This document shows, piece by piece, positions 57,430 through 64,000 of a DNA stretch of 64,000 nucleotides (the first letter of the stretch is position 1; each line of letters opens with the position of its first letter). This stretch comes from Afipia sp. (GTDB lineage Bacteria; Pseudomonadota; Alphaproteobacteria; Rhizobiales; Xanthobacteraceae). The translations under genes and the position numbers were made by a program. The notes beneath the pieces were generated by a model, which worked only from the letters and a program-made list of their open reading frames with translations, made no database searches and was not told where the DNA came from. The stretch covers positions 1,860,001-1,924,000 of the forward strand of contig JANQAK010000003.1 of the NCBI GenBank assembly GCA_024707075.1. The letters run 5' to 3'.

Positions 57430-57834
57430 TCAATTCGTATTCAACCGAAACCGCAGCGTCGCAGCGCCGACGAACGACACGACATCGCCCTGCCGCGTCC
57501 ACGTCGCCGCTTCCGCGAGCGCATTGACCAGCGCATCGTCCGCCTGCGCGCGGTCGGGCGTGCAGCCGTCGTCCTGCATCGCGCCGGGAACGAAGATGAC
57601 GGTATTATTCGCCACCGAGAACTGGCCCTTGCCGGCCTTGCACCACAGGTCAAGCTGCGCCTCGCCATTGTCGCCGATCTCGAGTCGCGGAATCCGCTTC
57701 GATCCCGGCTGCGGACGAGCCTCGAGCGTCATTTCCAGACCGAACGGAAATTCGCTCGCGGCGTGTGCCGGCGCGTATCCCATCATGCTTGCCGCGAAAG
57801 CAAGACCGACGACAGCGTGTCGCAGAACCGTCAT
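57430..57834 (-). CDS. Secreted META/HslJ-like domain protein
   Basis: 134 residues from ATG 57834. The signal peptide is RHAVVGLAFAASMMGYAPAHAA. The mature sequence contains FPFGLEMTLEARPQPGSKRIPRLEIGDNGEAQLDLWCKAGKGQFSVANNTVIFVPGAMQDDGCTPD in outline, with two cysteines and an ending FVGAATLRFRL. The pattern of a GC-containing loop and final beta strand resembles META domains, which include HslJ. The longer frame upstream of 57834 overlaps the terminator and lctP end and is not coding. Confidence 0.65.
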   Translation of the reverse strand: MTVLRHAVVGLAFAASMMGYAPAHAASEFPFGLEMTLEARPQPGSKRIPRLEIGDNGEAQLDLWCKAGKGQFSVANNTVIFVPGAMQDDGCTPDRAQADDALVNALAEAATWTRQGDVVSFVGAATLRFRLNTN

Positions 57835-57953
57835 GACTGATGACCTTCGAACATTGGCGATTGCGCGCGGTTCTAGACGTTCAGGGATATGTTTTCCAGT
57901 GCGCCTGCTGCTCAAATTGGACGCGGATATGATGGACAAAGAGCCAAATGAAA

Positions 57954-57979
57954 ATCCCCGCGGCTCGCGCCGCGGGGAT
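57954..57979 (-). terminator. Rho-independent terminator of the lactate permease gene
   Basis: On the minus strand an 11-bp stem ATCCCCGCGGC / GCCGCGGGGAT, loop GCGA, is followed by TTTCATTTGG, 26 bases after the lctP stop. Confidence 0.85.
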
Positions 57980-58004
57980 GATGCAGTGTTCCGCGAAGAT
58001 GGCG

Positions 58005-59672
58005 TTACTTGATCACCATCGCTGTGAACGGATAGACGTAGGCCTGCAAGGTCACGAACAGACCGACAAGGCACGCCAGCACAATCGAGTGCAGGAACAC
58101 GTAGCGCAGGATCGAGCCTTCGTGGCCGTACCAGTTGGTCGCGGTGGAGGCCACCACGATGGACTGGGCGTCGATCATCTTGCCCATGACGCCGCCGGAC
58201 GAGTTCGCCGCCGCCATCAGGATCGGCGAGATGCCGAGTTGCTCAGACGTGATCTTCTGCAAGTTGCCGAACAGCACGTTCGACGCCGTGTCGGACCCCG
58301 TCAGCGCCACCCCCAACCAGCCGAGCAACGTACCGAAGAACGGATACAGCACGCCTGTTGCGGCAAACGCCAGGCCCAGCGTCGCATCGACGCCCGACAG
58401 GCGCGTCAGCGTGCCGATCGCCAGCATCGCCGAGATCGTGATCAGCGAAATCGCGCAAACCTTGATGGTGCGGCCGTACTCCGCAATCATCTTGACCGGC
58501 GAGAAGCCCATCAGAAAGCCGGAGATGATCGCTGCGATCAGCATACCCGTCCCCGTGAAGGACAGGTAGGTGAAGCCGAACACGGCCGCTTCCGGCGTGG
58601 GCTTCGCCGCCACCGGAGCCACCTTGAGGATCAGGTTGTGCAGCTCGGCAACCGCATAGCTCCAGGAGAAGTTTGCATTTGCCCAGGTCTTGAACGCGCC
58701 GTTGCCCCAGATCAGCATCACGATGCAGACGATGATCCATGGCAGCAACGCACCCCAGAGCTGACTTTGCGTGAGCGGCGTCTTGTCCATCGGCTTGACG
58801 GGTTTCATCGTCGCTGCCGATTCATCCTTGCCGCGCAGCACCGGTGACAGCCAGAGCTCTTTCGGCTGCCAGACCTTGAGGAAGAGGATCAGGCAGCCCA
58901 TCGAGATCAGCGATGCGCCGATGTCGACGATCCACGGATTGATGTAGTTCGAGATCACGAATTGCGGGATCGCGAAAGACAGGCCCGTGACCAGAATGGC
59001 GGGCCAGATCGCGATCATCCCGCGCCAGCCTGCGAAGGCCCAGATCACCCAGAACGGGACAATCAGCGAGAACAGCGGCAACTGCCGTCCGACCATCGCG
59101 CCGAGGATGTAGGGATCGAAACCCGTGACCTGAGCAAGGCCCTGGATCGGGGTGCCGAGAGCGCCATAGGCCACCGGCGCGGTGTTGGCGATCAGCGAGA
59201 GGCCCGACGCCGCCAGCGGCGAGAAGCCGAGGCCGATCAGCACGGCGCCGGTGATCGCGACCGGGGTACCGAACCCCGAGGCACCTTCGAAGAAGGCGCC
59301 GAACGAGAATGCGATCAGCAAAAGCTGGAGGCGTCGGTCCTCGGTGACGCCGCCGATCGCACGTTGCAGCAATTCAAACCGGCCAGTTTCAACCGTGATC
59401 CGGTAGAGGAAAATGACGTTGAGCACGATCCAGCCGATCGGGAAGAAGCCGGACACAACGCCGAGCAACGACGCACGGATCGACATGCCCGCCGGCATGG
59501 TGAAGATGAAGATCGTGATGATGTTGGCGATGATCAGGGCGATGATCGCCGCGATATGCGCCTTGACCTTGCCGCTTGCGATCATGAGTAGCAACGCGAC
59601 CACGGGAATCGCAGCGGCGATCGTCGACAGTGCGGTGTTTCCCAACGGATCGTAGATTTGATGCCAGATCAT
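58005..59672 (-). CDS. lctP: L-lactate permease (LctP/GlcA family)
   Basis: 555 residues from ATG 59672, six bases after GGAGGA. About 13 membrane helices: ALSTIAAAIPVVALLLMIASGKVKAHIAA near the start, the signature FGAFFEGASGFGTPVAITGAVLIGLGFSPLAA, then NTAPVAYGALGTPIQGLAQVTG. Near the end, GVALTGSDTASNVLFGNLQK and AAANSSGGVMGKMIDAQSIVVA are also diagnostic. It is a proton-coupled importer of lactate or glycolate. The absence of lactate dehydrogenase genes next to it leaves the exact hydroxy acid open. Confidence 0.94.
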   Translation of the reverse strand: MIWHQIYDPLGNTALSTIAAAIPVVALLLMIASGKVKAHIAAIIALIIANIITIFIFTMPAGMSIRASLLGVVSGFFPIGWIVLNVIFLYRITVETGRFELLQRAIGGVTEDRRLQLLLIAFSFGAFFEGASGFGTPVAITGAVLIGLGFSPLAASGLSLIANTAPVAYGALGTPIQGLAQVTGFDPYILGAMVGRQLPLFSLIVPFWVIWAFAGWRGMIAIWPAILVTGLSFAIPQFVISNYINPWIVDIGASLISMGCLILFLKVWQPKELWLSPVLRGKDESAATMKPVKPMDKTPLTQSQLWGALLPWIIVCIVMLIWGNGAFKTWANANFSWSYAVAELHNLILKVAPVAAKPTPEAAVFGFTYLSFTGTGMLIAAIISGFLMGFSPVKMIAEYGRTIKVCAISLITISAMLAIGTLTRLSGVDATLGLAFAATGVLYPFFGTLLGWLGVALTGSDTASNVLFGNLQKITSEQLGISPILMAAANSSGGVMGKMIDAQSIVVASTATNWYGHEGSILRYVFLHSIVLACLVGLFVTLQAYVYPFTAMVIK

Positions 59673-59972
59673 ACCAGTTCCTCCCCACGTCATTGTTTGA
59701 ACGGCCGACCAGAGCGTGGTTGGTCAGCGCGTCTGCATGCCGGAGAGCACAAGCGTGTGATGAAAACAGTGAGCGCAGACCCCAAGCCCCAAAACGCTCA
59801 CAATGCCGCTAAATGAACGGCTCCCCCAGCCTTCGCCATCGGCGGCATGCTAGAGTGAACACCGCACAGTGGACAAGATGCCGCAGGAGCGGCGATTTGC
59901 GACTTTAGTCTAGGTTTTTAGAATTTCTAATATCTTTCAGGGCCTTGCCGCCCATCCAAGGAGAAAAATTCT
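59673..59972. other. Divergent promoter region between lctP and the BclA-like gene
   Basis: 300 bases, with no coding frame. An AT-rich block at about 59900-59940 holds the candidate promoter at 59897-59924. Nothing symmetrical enough to call an operator was seen. Confidence 0.5.
59897..59924 (+). promoter_or_regulatory. Candidate sigma-70-type promoter of the BclA-like gene
   Basis: TTGCGA (59897-59902) and TAGAAT (59919-59924) are 16 bp apart, 49 bp upstream of the GTG start. The -10 matches the consensus at five of six bases. Confidence 0.4.
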
Positions 59973-61718
59973 GTGAATGGTATCGGCTCGACGCTCAAAA
60001 CGGTGTGGCGGATTGCAGCACCCTATTTCCGTTCCGAAGACAAATGGGCCGGCCTCGGCCTGCTCGCCGCGGTGATCGTGATCGAACTTGCGACCGTCTG
60101 GATCAACGTCCTGCTGAATTCCTGGAATAACCGCTTCTACAACGCGCTCCAGGAGCACAACTGGGACAGCTTCGTCTCCGAGATCATATACTTCACGGTC
60201 ATCGTGACGATCTTCATCGCCATCGCCGTCTATCAGCTCTACCTCAATCAGTGGCTCCAGATCCGCTGGCGCAAGTGGATGACCGAACGCTATCTCGGCG
60301 ATTGGCTTCACGACGCGACCCACTACCGGATGCAGCTTCAGGGCGACGCCGCCGACAACCCGGACCAGCGCATCACCGACGACGTCAAGCTGTTCGTCGA
60401 CCGCACGCTGAACATCGGCGTCGGTCTTCTGAATTCGATCGTTACGCTGGCGTCGTTTGTCGTCATCCTCTGGACCCTGTCGAGTGCCGCACCGCTGCAC
60501 CTGTTCGGCAAGGACATCGACTTCCCGGGCTACATGGTCTGGGGCGCGCTGATCTACGCCGTGCTTGGAACATGGCTCACGCACCTGATCGGCCGGCCCC
60601 TGGTCGGGCTGGACTACAAGCAGCAGCAATACGAGGCGGACTTTCGATTCAATCTGGTGCGTGTCCGCGAAAACTCCGAGCAGATCGCGCTGCTGGACGG
60701 CGACAGCGCCGAACGCCAGCGCCTGCTGGCGCGCTTCGGCGCCGTCGTCGACAACTGGCTCGGCATCATGAGCCGCACGAAAAAGGTGACCGCCTTCACC
60801 GCGAGCTACTCGCAGGCATCCGTGATTTTCCCTTTCATTCTGGTCGCCCCCGCCTACTTCGCGGGCAAGATGCAGCTCGGCGGCATGATGCAGACGGCCT
60901 CGGCCTTCGGCAGCGTGCAGGGCGCATTGTCGTTCTTCATCTCGACCTATCGGACGCTCGCCGAATGGCAGGCCGTGGTCGCCCGTCTCGACGGATTCGA
61001 GGCCGGGATCGGCGCAGCAAAGGCGCTCGCCGCAAGCCCCGACTCGATCCAGACCGTTGCCGCGCCCGGCGCGGGCGTGATCGGCCTCGACGACTTGCTG
61101 CTGAAACTGCCCAATGGCAGGCCACTGATCCAGACGTCGGGCTTCAGATTGCGGAGCGGCGAGCGCACGCTGGTCACAGGGCCTTCCGGGTCCGGCAAAT
61201 CCACGCTGTTTCGCGCCATCGCCGGCATCTGGCCGTTCGGCAAAGGTGATATTTCGATTCCGAAGGATTCATCATTGATGATGCTGCCGCAGCGCCCCTA
61301 TTTTCCGACCGGCTCGCTGGCGTCCGCGATCACCTATCCTGCCAAGGACGGCACCTACGGCGACGACCGGCTCCGCGAGGTGCTGACTCTCGTTGGATTG
61401 CCGGAGCTGGCGCCGCGGCTTGCCGAGCACGGACACTGGAACAGGACCCTGTCGCTTGGCGAGCAGCAGCGGCTCGGCATCGCACGGGCACTCCTGCAAG
61501 CGCCGCAATACCTGTTCCTCGATGAAGCAACGGCTTCACTGGATGAGCCGTCCGAGGCCCTGCTCTATCGTCTGATGGTGGAGAAACTTCCCGGCACGAC
61601 GATTGTCTCGATCGGACATCGCAGCACCCTCGACGCATTCCATCAGCGCCAGGTGTCGCTGGTGCGCGCAGGCGAACAATTCACGCTCGGCGATGGCGAA
61701 CGAGCGGCAGCGACATAA
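59973..61718 (+). CDS. BclA/SbmA-like peptide transporter with ATP-binding domain
   Basis: 581 residues from GTG 59973, eight bases after AAGGAGA. The membrane part (about 1-340) is of the SbmA/BacA type, with WINVLLNSWNNRFYNALQEHNWDSF and WLQIRWRKWMTERYLGDWLHDATHYRMQL. The C-terminal part is an ABC ATPase: GPSGSGKST (Walker A, about residue 405), LSLGEQQRLGIARALL and YLFLDEATASLDE. BclA-type proteins import NCR and antimicrobial peptides and very-long-chain acyl precursors. In legume symbionts they are needed for bacteroid differentiation; whether this organism is a symbiont is not shown. Confidence 0.9.
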   Translation: MNGIGSTLKTVWRIAAPYFRSEDKWAGLGLLAAVIVIELATVWINVLLNSWNNRFYNALQEHNWDSFVSEIIYFTVIVTIFIAIAVYQLYLNQWLQIRWRKWMTERYLGDWLHDATHYRMQLQGDAADNPDQRITDDVKLFVDRTLNIGVGLLNSIVTLASFVVILWTLSSAAPLHLFGKDIDFPGYMVWGALIYAVLGTWLTHLIGRPLVGLDYKQQQYEADFRFNLVRVRENSEQIALLDGDSAERQRLLARFGAVVDNWLGIMSRTKKVTAFTASYSQASVIFPFILVAPAYFAGKMQLGGMMQTASAFGSVQGALSFFISTYRTLAEWQAVVARLDGFEAGIGAAKALAASPDSIQTVAAPGAGVIGLDDLLLKLPNGRPLIQTSGFRLRSGERTLVTGPSGSGKSTLFRAIAGIWPFGKGDISIPKDSSLMMLPQRPYFPTGSLASAITYPAKDGTYGDDRLREVLTLVGLPELAPRLAEHGHWNRTLSLGEQQRLGIARALLQAPQYLFLDEATASLDEPSEALLYRLMVEKLPGTTIVSIGHRSTLDAFHQRQVSLVRAGEQFTLGDGERAAAT

Positions 61719-61785
61719 AAAAATACTGTGCCGGTGAAGCGCCATTACACCGCCTCGCCGGCGGCCGGACCGGAATGACAAGCTG

Positions 61786-62298
61786 TTACAGCCAATGCTC
61801 CGGCCACGGCTGACGCTGCACCCAGCGATGCCAGATGAAGGCGAAGGCCGTCAGCAGCAATGCACCGGCCAGAACCGGCACGGCGATGAATGTCCAGGGT
61901 AGATTGGCCGACACCACTAGCAGCGGATCGATTCCGGCCGGCGGATGAAACGTCCGGGTCACGAACATCGCAAGGACCGCAAGACCCACTGCGACAGCCG
62001 CCGCCCACGGCTGCGATCCTGCGGCGTGAAGCACCATCAGCCCGACCAGCGTCGCGACCAGATCACCGCCGACCAGCGCGCGCGGTTGCGCCGGCGGCGC
62101 ATCGGGTGAGCCGATAACGAGCGCGATCGAGGTGGCGAACGGGATGACAGCCAACGGATAGCTCAACCTGACGGACAGCCACTCCATGACGCCGATCGCG
62201 AGCGCGATGCCGACGCCAGCGATAACGCCCGCTTTCAGCCTGCGCTGTCCCGCGTCATCCCAAAATCCGGAGGATTTCTCTCGCTGGCGCCTGCTCAC
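61786..62298 (-). CDS. HPP family membrane protein
   Basis: 170 residues, start GTG 62298. Four or five membrane helices: GVIAGVGIALAIGVMEWLSV, YPLAVIPFATSIALVIGSP, VATLVGLMVLHAAG, and a pair at the end. The family motif HPPAG is in VTRTFHPPAGIDPLLVV, and GSPDAPPAQPRALVGG is the paired loop. HPP proteins are linked to nitrite transport in plants; in bacteria the role is unknown. Strong overlap with that family by motif; substrate unassigned. The next gene on this strand is the porin, separated by the terminator at 62328-62362. Confidence 0.88.
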   Translation of the reverse strand: MSRRQREKSSGFWDDAGQRRLKAGVIAGVGIALAIGVMEWLSVRLSYPLAVIPFATSIALVIGSPDAPPAQPRALVGGDLVATLVGLMVLHAAGSQPWAAAVAVGLAVLAMFVTRTFHPPAGIDPLLVVSANLPWTFIAVPVLAGALLLTAFAFIWHRWVQRQPWPEHWL

Positions 62299-62327
62299 GG
62301 CAAATCCGCTGTCGCTGGATGTGGAAA

Positions 62328-62362
62328 AGAAAAAGGGCGGCAGATTTCTCTGCCGCCCTTTA
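62328..62362 (-). terminator. Rho-independent terminator of the porin gene
   Basis: On the minus strand AAAGGGCGGCAGA / TCTGCCGCCCTTT with a short loop is followed by TTCTTTTCC. It lies 20 bases past the porin stop. Confidence 0.88.
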
Positions 62363-62381
62363 GGCCTTCAAATGAAGGAGA

Positions 62382-63341
62382 TTACTTGAGCGCGCTCAGG
62401 GTCACGTCAGCCGAGAGCTTGGCGATGAAGCTCGCACCGCACCACTTCGATTCGTAAAGACCGTTCGAAGGATTGATGGTGGAGGCGGTGAAGTCGCTGG
62501 TGATCGCGTTACAGTCGGTCTTCGACAGATCCGAGTCCGAGTAACGCAGATCGAGGGTGAACACCTTGTAGGTGAAGCCCACACCGACGTTCCAGGTGTT
62601 GTAGTCCGCCAAAGGCGTGTTGAGGTAGAAGGCGTCGGTCGTTCCCAGCCACTGATGGCCGTACTCACCCGACAGGTAGGCGCCCACGCCGGAGGTGCCG
62701 AACAGGTTGCTCGGAGCAGTGACCTTGGCGTTGACCGATGCGTAGGTCGAATCAAACCCGAAGTTCAGGAAGTTCGGCGAATAGAACACCGTGCCGCCGA
62801 GAGCGAAGTAGTCGTTAAAGGTATAGGTCGCCTTGCCGTACACTTCGTAGAAGGACACGTCCTTCTTCATCACGTTGAGGTTGACGAGAGCGTTGGCACC
62901 GGAACCAACACCGCAGAACGCAGCAGAGCCGCCCGGAACGGTGTCGATGCACTGTCCACCCGGATACAGGTAGCCCCAGACACCGAAGTCGAACGCAAGA
63001 GCGCCGAAGGTCGGGCGGATACCGGCATAGACGTCGATTTCAGCAGCCGCGCGGTTGGTGAAGGAGATGCTCGCACCGCCAACACCTGCGTAAAGCTGCA
63101 AGTCGGGAGTGATATTGTAGCGCGGCTCGAAGTAGGCAGCGACCGAACCGTTACGGTTCGACTGCGAAATACCGCGGAACACGTAGTTGTTGGTGATCGA
63201 CGCACCGAAGGCCACATCCCAAGGCGAGACGATAACCGGCGCCGGCGCCTTCTTGTAGACCTTGCCGAGATCGGCAGCCGACGCCGAACCCAGACCCATC
63301 GCAACCGCAACTGCTGCGATCGACAAACTTACTTTCTTCAT
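62382..63341 (-). CDS. TorF-type outer-membrane beta-barrel porin
   Basis: 319 residues from ATG 63341, with GGGGATC upstream. Signal peptide: KVSLSIAAVAVAMGLGSASAAD. The barrel begins DVAFGASITNNYVFRGISQSNRNGSVAAYFEPRYNITPDLQLYAGVGGAS, the typical opening of the TorF/Gcw_chp family, and strands alternate (YEVYGKATYTFNDYFALGG...YLSGEYGHQW). The C-terminus SFIAKLSADVTLSALK ends in a shortened final strand. Cys pairs (GQCIDT, FCGV, DCNAI, WCGA) are more than usual for a porin. Solute unknown. Confidence 0.85.
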   Translation of the reverse strand: MKKVSLSIAAVAVAMGLGSASAADLGKVYKKAPAPVIVSPWDVAFGASITNNYVFRGISQSNRNGSVAAYFEPRYNITPDLQLYAGVGGASISFTNRAAAEIDVYAGIRPTFGALAFDFGVWGYLYPGGQCIDTVPGGSAAFCGVGSGANALVNLNVMKKDVSFYEVYGKATYTFNDYFALGGTVFYSPNFLNFGFDSTYASVNAKVTAPSNLFGTSGVGAYLSGEYGHQWLGTTDAFYLNTPLADYNTWNVGVGFTYKVFTLDLRYSDSDLSKTDCNAITSDFTASTINPSNGLYESKWCGASFIAKLSADVTLSALK

Positions 63342-63682
63342 GACGATCCCCATCATCGTTTAAAATTCAGTCCGATTGCCGAAGGTCCGAATGACAAGCG
63401 TTAATCGACTGCGTGAACTCGTGACGCCAATCTGCGGGTCCGAGGGGGTTGGGGGAAGCAAAAAAACCCAAGCAACTGCCGCCTTTTTAGGCGTTTGAAC
63501 GGTTCCAGACGATGTTCTGCCGCAGTGTGGCATTCTGACAACAAATTTCAGCCCAAGTTGGAACCTTGAAGGCACGTTTTTCCACATAACCATCGGCATT
63601 TGCCTCTTGGATGGCCGGGACGTCTGGAATCCTCCCCCGCGCGTCCCCGCTCTCGATTCGGCCCCTTCCACCCTGCTCAAAA
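63342..63682. other. Intergenic region upstream of the porin gene
   Basis: This holds the likely porin promoter region (AT-rich from about 63350 to 63420). The run GGGGGTTGGGGGAAGC with AAAAAAACCC near 63445-63470 is G/A rich. Beyond the H1-like terminator I see no coding frame with family support. Confidence 0.45.
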
Positions 63683-63715
63683 CACAAAGGGCCGCAGCGA
63701 GAATGCTGCGGCCCT
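63683..63715 (-). terminator. Rho-independent terminator of the H1-like gene
   Basis: On the minus strand AGGGCCGCAGC / GCTGCGGCCCT with a six-base loop is followed by TTGTGTTTT, 41 bases after the stop at 63756. Confidence 0.85.
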
Positions 63716-63755
63716 GTAAATCCTCAATGGAGCCCGCCGGAGCAGGCACCAAGTC

Positions 63756-64000
63756 TCAATTGCTGGTGCTGTCGTCGCTGCTGGAGCCGGATGACCAGCC
63801 AGGGGCGGGAGCCGGAGCCGGCGACCAGCTCGGCTCGGTTGAAACCGGAGCGGGCTCTGGAGCCGGCGCGGCGGGCTTCGGGGCGCGCTTCTTCTTCGGA
63901 GCGGCCTTCTTCGGCGCAGCCTTTTTGACAGCAGCCTTCTTGACGGACTTCTTTGCGGCTTTCTTGCTCGCCTTCTTGGCGGATTTCTTGACGGCCTTCT
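63756..64000 (-). CDS. Histone H1-like Lys/Ala/Pro-rich protein, partial (5' end outside window)
   Basis: The last 81 residues are visible. They begin with Lys/Ala tracts (KKAVKKSAKKASKKAAKK), continue KKAAPKKKRAPKPAAPAPEPAP and end in a Trp/Ser/Asp tail, PGWSSGSSSDDSTSN. This is the eukaryote-H1-like C-terminal domain of bacterial nucleoid proteins such as AlgP or HctB-type. DNA binding by the lysine tails is the usual inference. The start codon and any N-terminal domain are to the right of the window. Confidence 0.75.
   Translation of the reverse strand, partial: KAVKKSAKKASKKAAKKSVKKAAVKKAAPKKAAPKKKRAPKPAAPAPEPAPVSTEPSWSPAPAPAPGWSSGSSSDDSTSN

Overview
The window is about 64 kb of GC-rich chromosome from an alphaproteobacterium. 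It most likely belongs to the Bradyrhizobiaceae/Nitrobacteraceae (Bradyrhizobium, Afipia, Rhodopseudomonas or a relative). The evidence is the gene content and order: a CpdR response regulator beside N-formylglutamate amidohydrolase, pmbA, a cysQ-like gene, DUF4170, a DUF374 acyltransferase, waaA and lpxK in a row, DUF6101-ubiA-rsmE-hisZ-hisG, CIRCE-controlled groESL, a BclA-type peptide transporter, a TorF-type porin and a Lys/Ala/Pro-rich H1-like protein. One fluoroacetate dehalogenase homologue keeps every catalytic residue at the same number as the Rhodopseudomonas palustris enzyme. This is recognition by eye, with no database search.

Layout. 1-12.8 kb is metabolic and accessory: two MaoC-type hydratases with an IclR regulator, a DUF3175 protein, a YbaK protein, a Bug-type solute-binding protein, a chemoreceptor, a haloacid dehalogenase, gamma-glutamyltransferase, a LysR/pirin/WrbA group around a perfect 21-bp palindrome, and an alpha/beta hydrolase. 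13-18.4 kb holds small proteins, tRNA-Val, cpdR, N-formylglutamate amidohydrolase, a candidate small RNA with anti-Shine-Dalgarno loops, a frameshifted hisN, a TauE/SafE exporter and arfB. 18.5-33 kb carries a DUF3592 protein, mutL, a lower-GC pair (glycosyltransferase and GDP-mannose dehydrogenase-like), rsmD-rluB, tadA, an acetyltransferase-dehalogenase pair, purD and xseA. 33-39 kb is a minus-strand envelope operon. 39-51.5 kb contains ubiA, rsmE, hisZG, a GT2-deacetylase pair, an L,D-transpeptidase, CheZ and an MFS carrier. 51.5-54.4 kb is groESL, and 54.4-64 kb has a CrtI-like oxidoreductase, L-lactate permease, the BclA-like transporter, an HPP protein, the porin and the H1-like protein.

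The most unusual structure is a family of about 163-bp double-hairpin elements. Each half is a CTAG-bounded palindrome with a TTT bulge on the arm facing the partner hairpin. Two copies flank groESL in opposite orientation, and the CTAG of the downstream copy supplies the groEL stop codon. A third, diverged copy sits inside the pmbA-lpxK gene row and keeps its pairing with changed stem bases. Three conserved genes (hisN, rluB, pmbA) have single-base frame breaks, which could be sequencing indels or real lesions. Several other families of extragenic palindromes fill the intergenic gaps, including the unusually long groES-groEL spacer.
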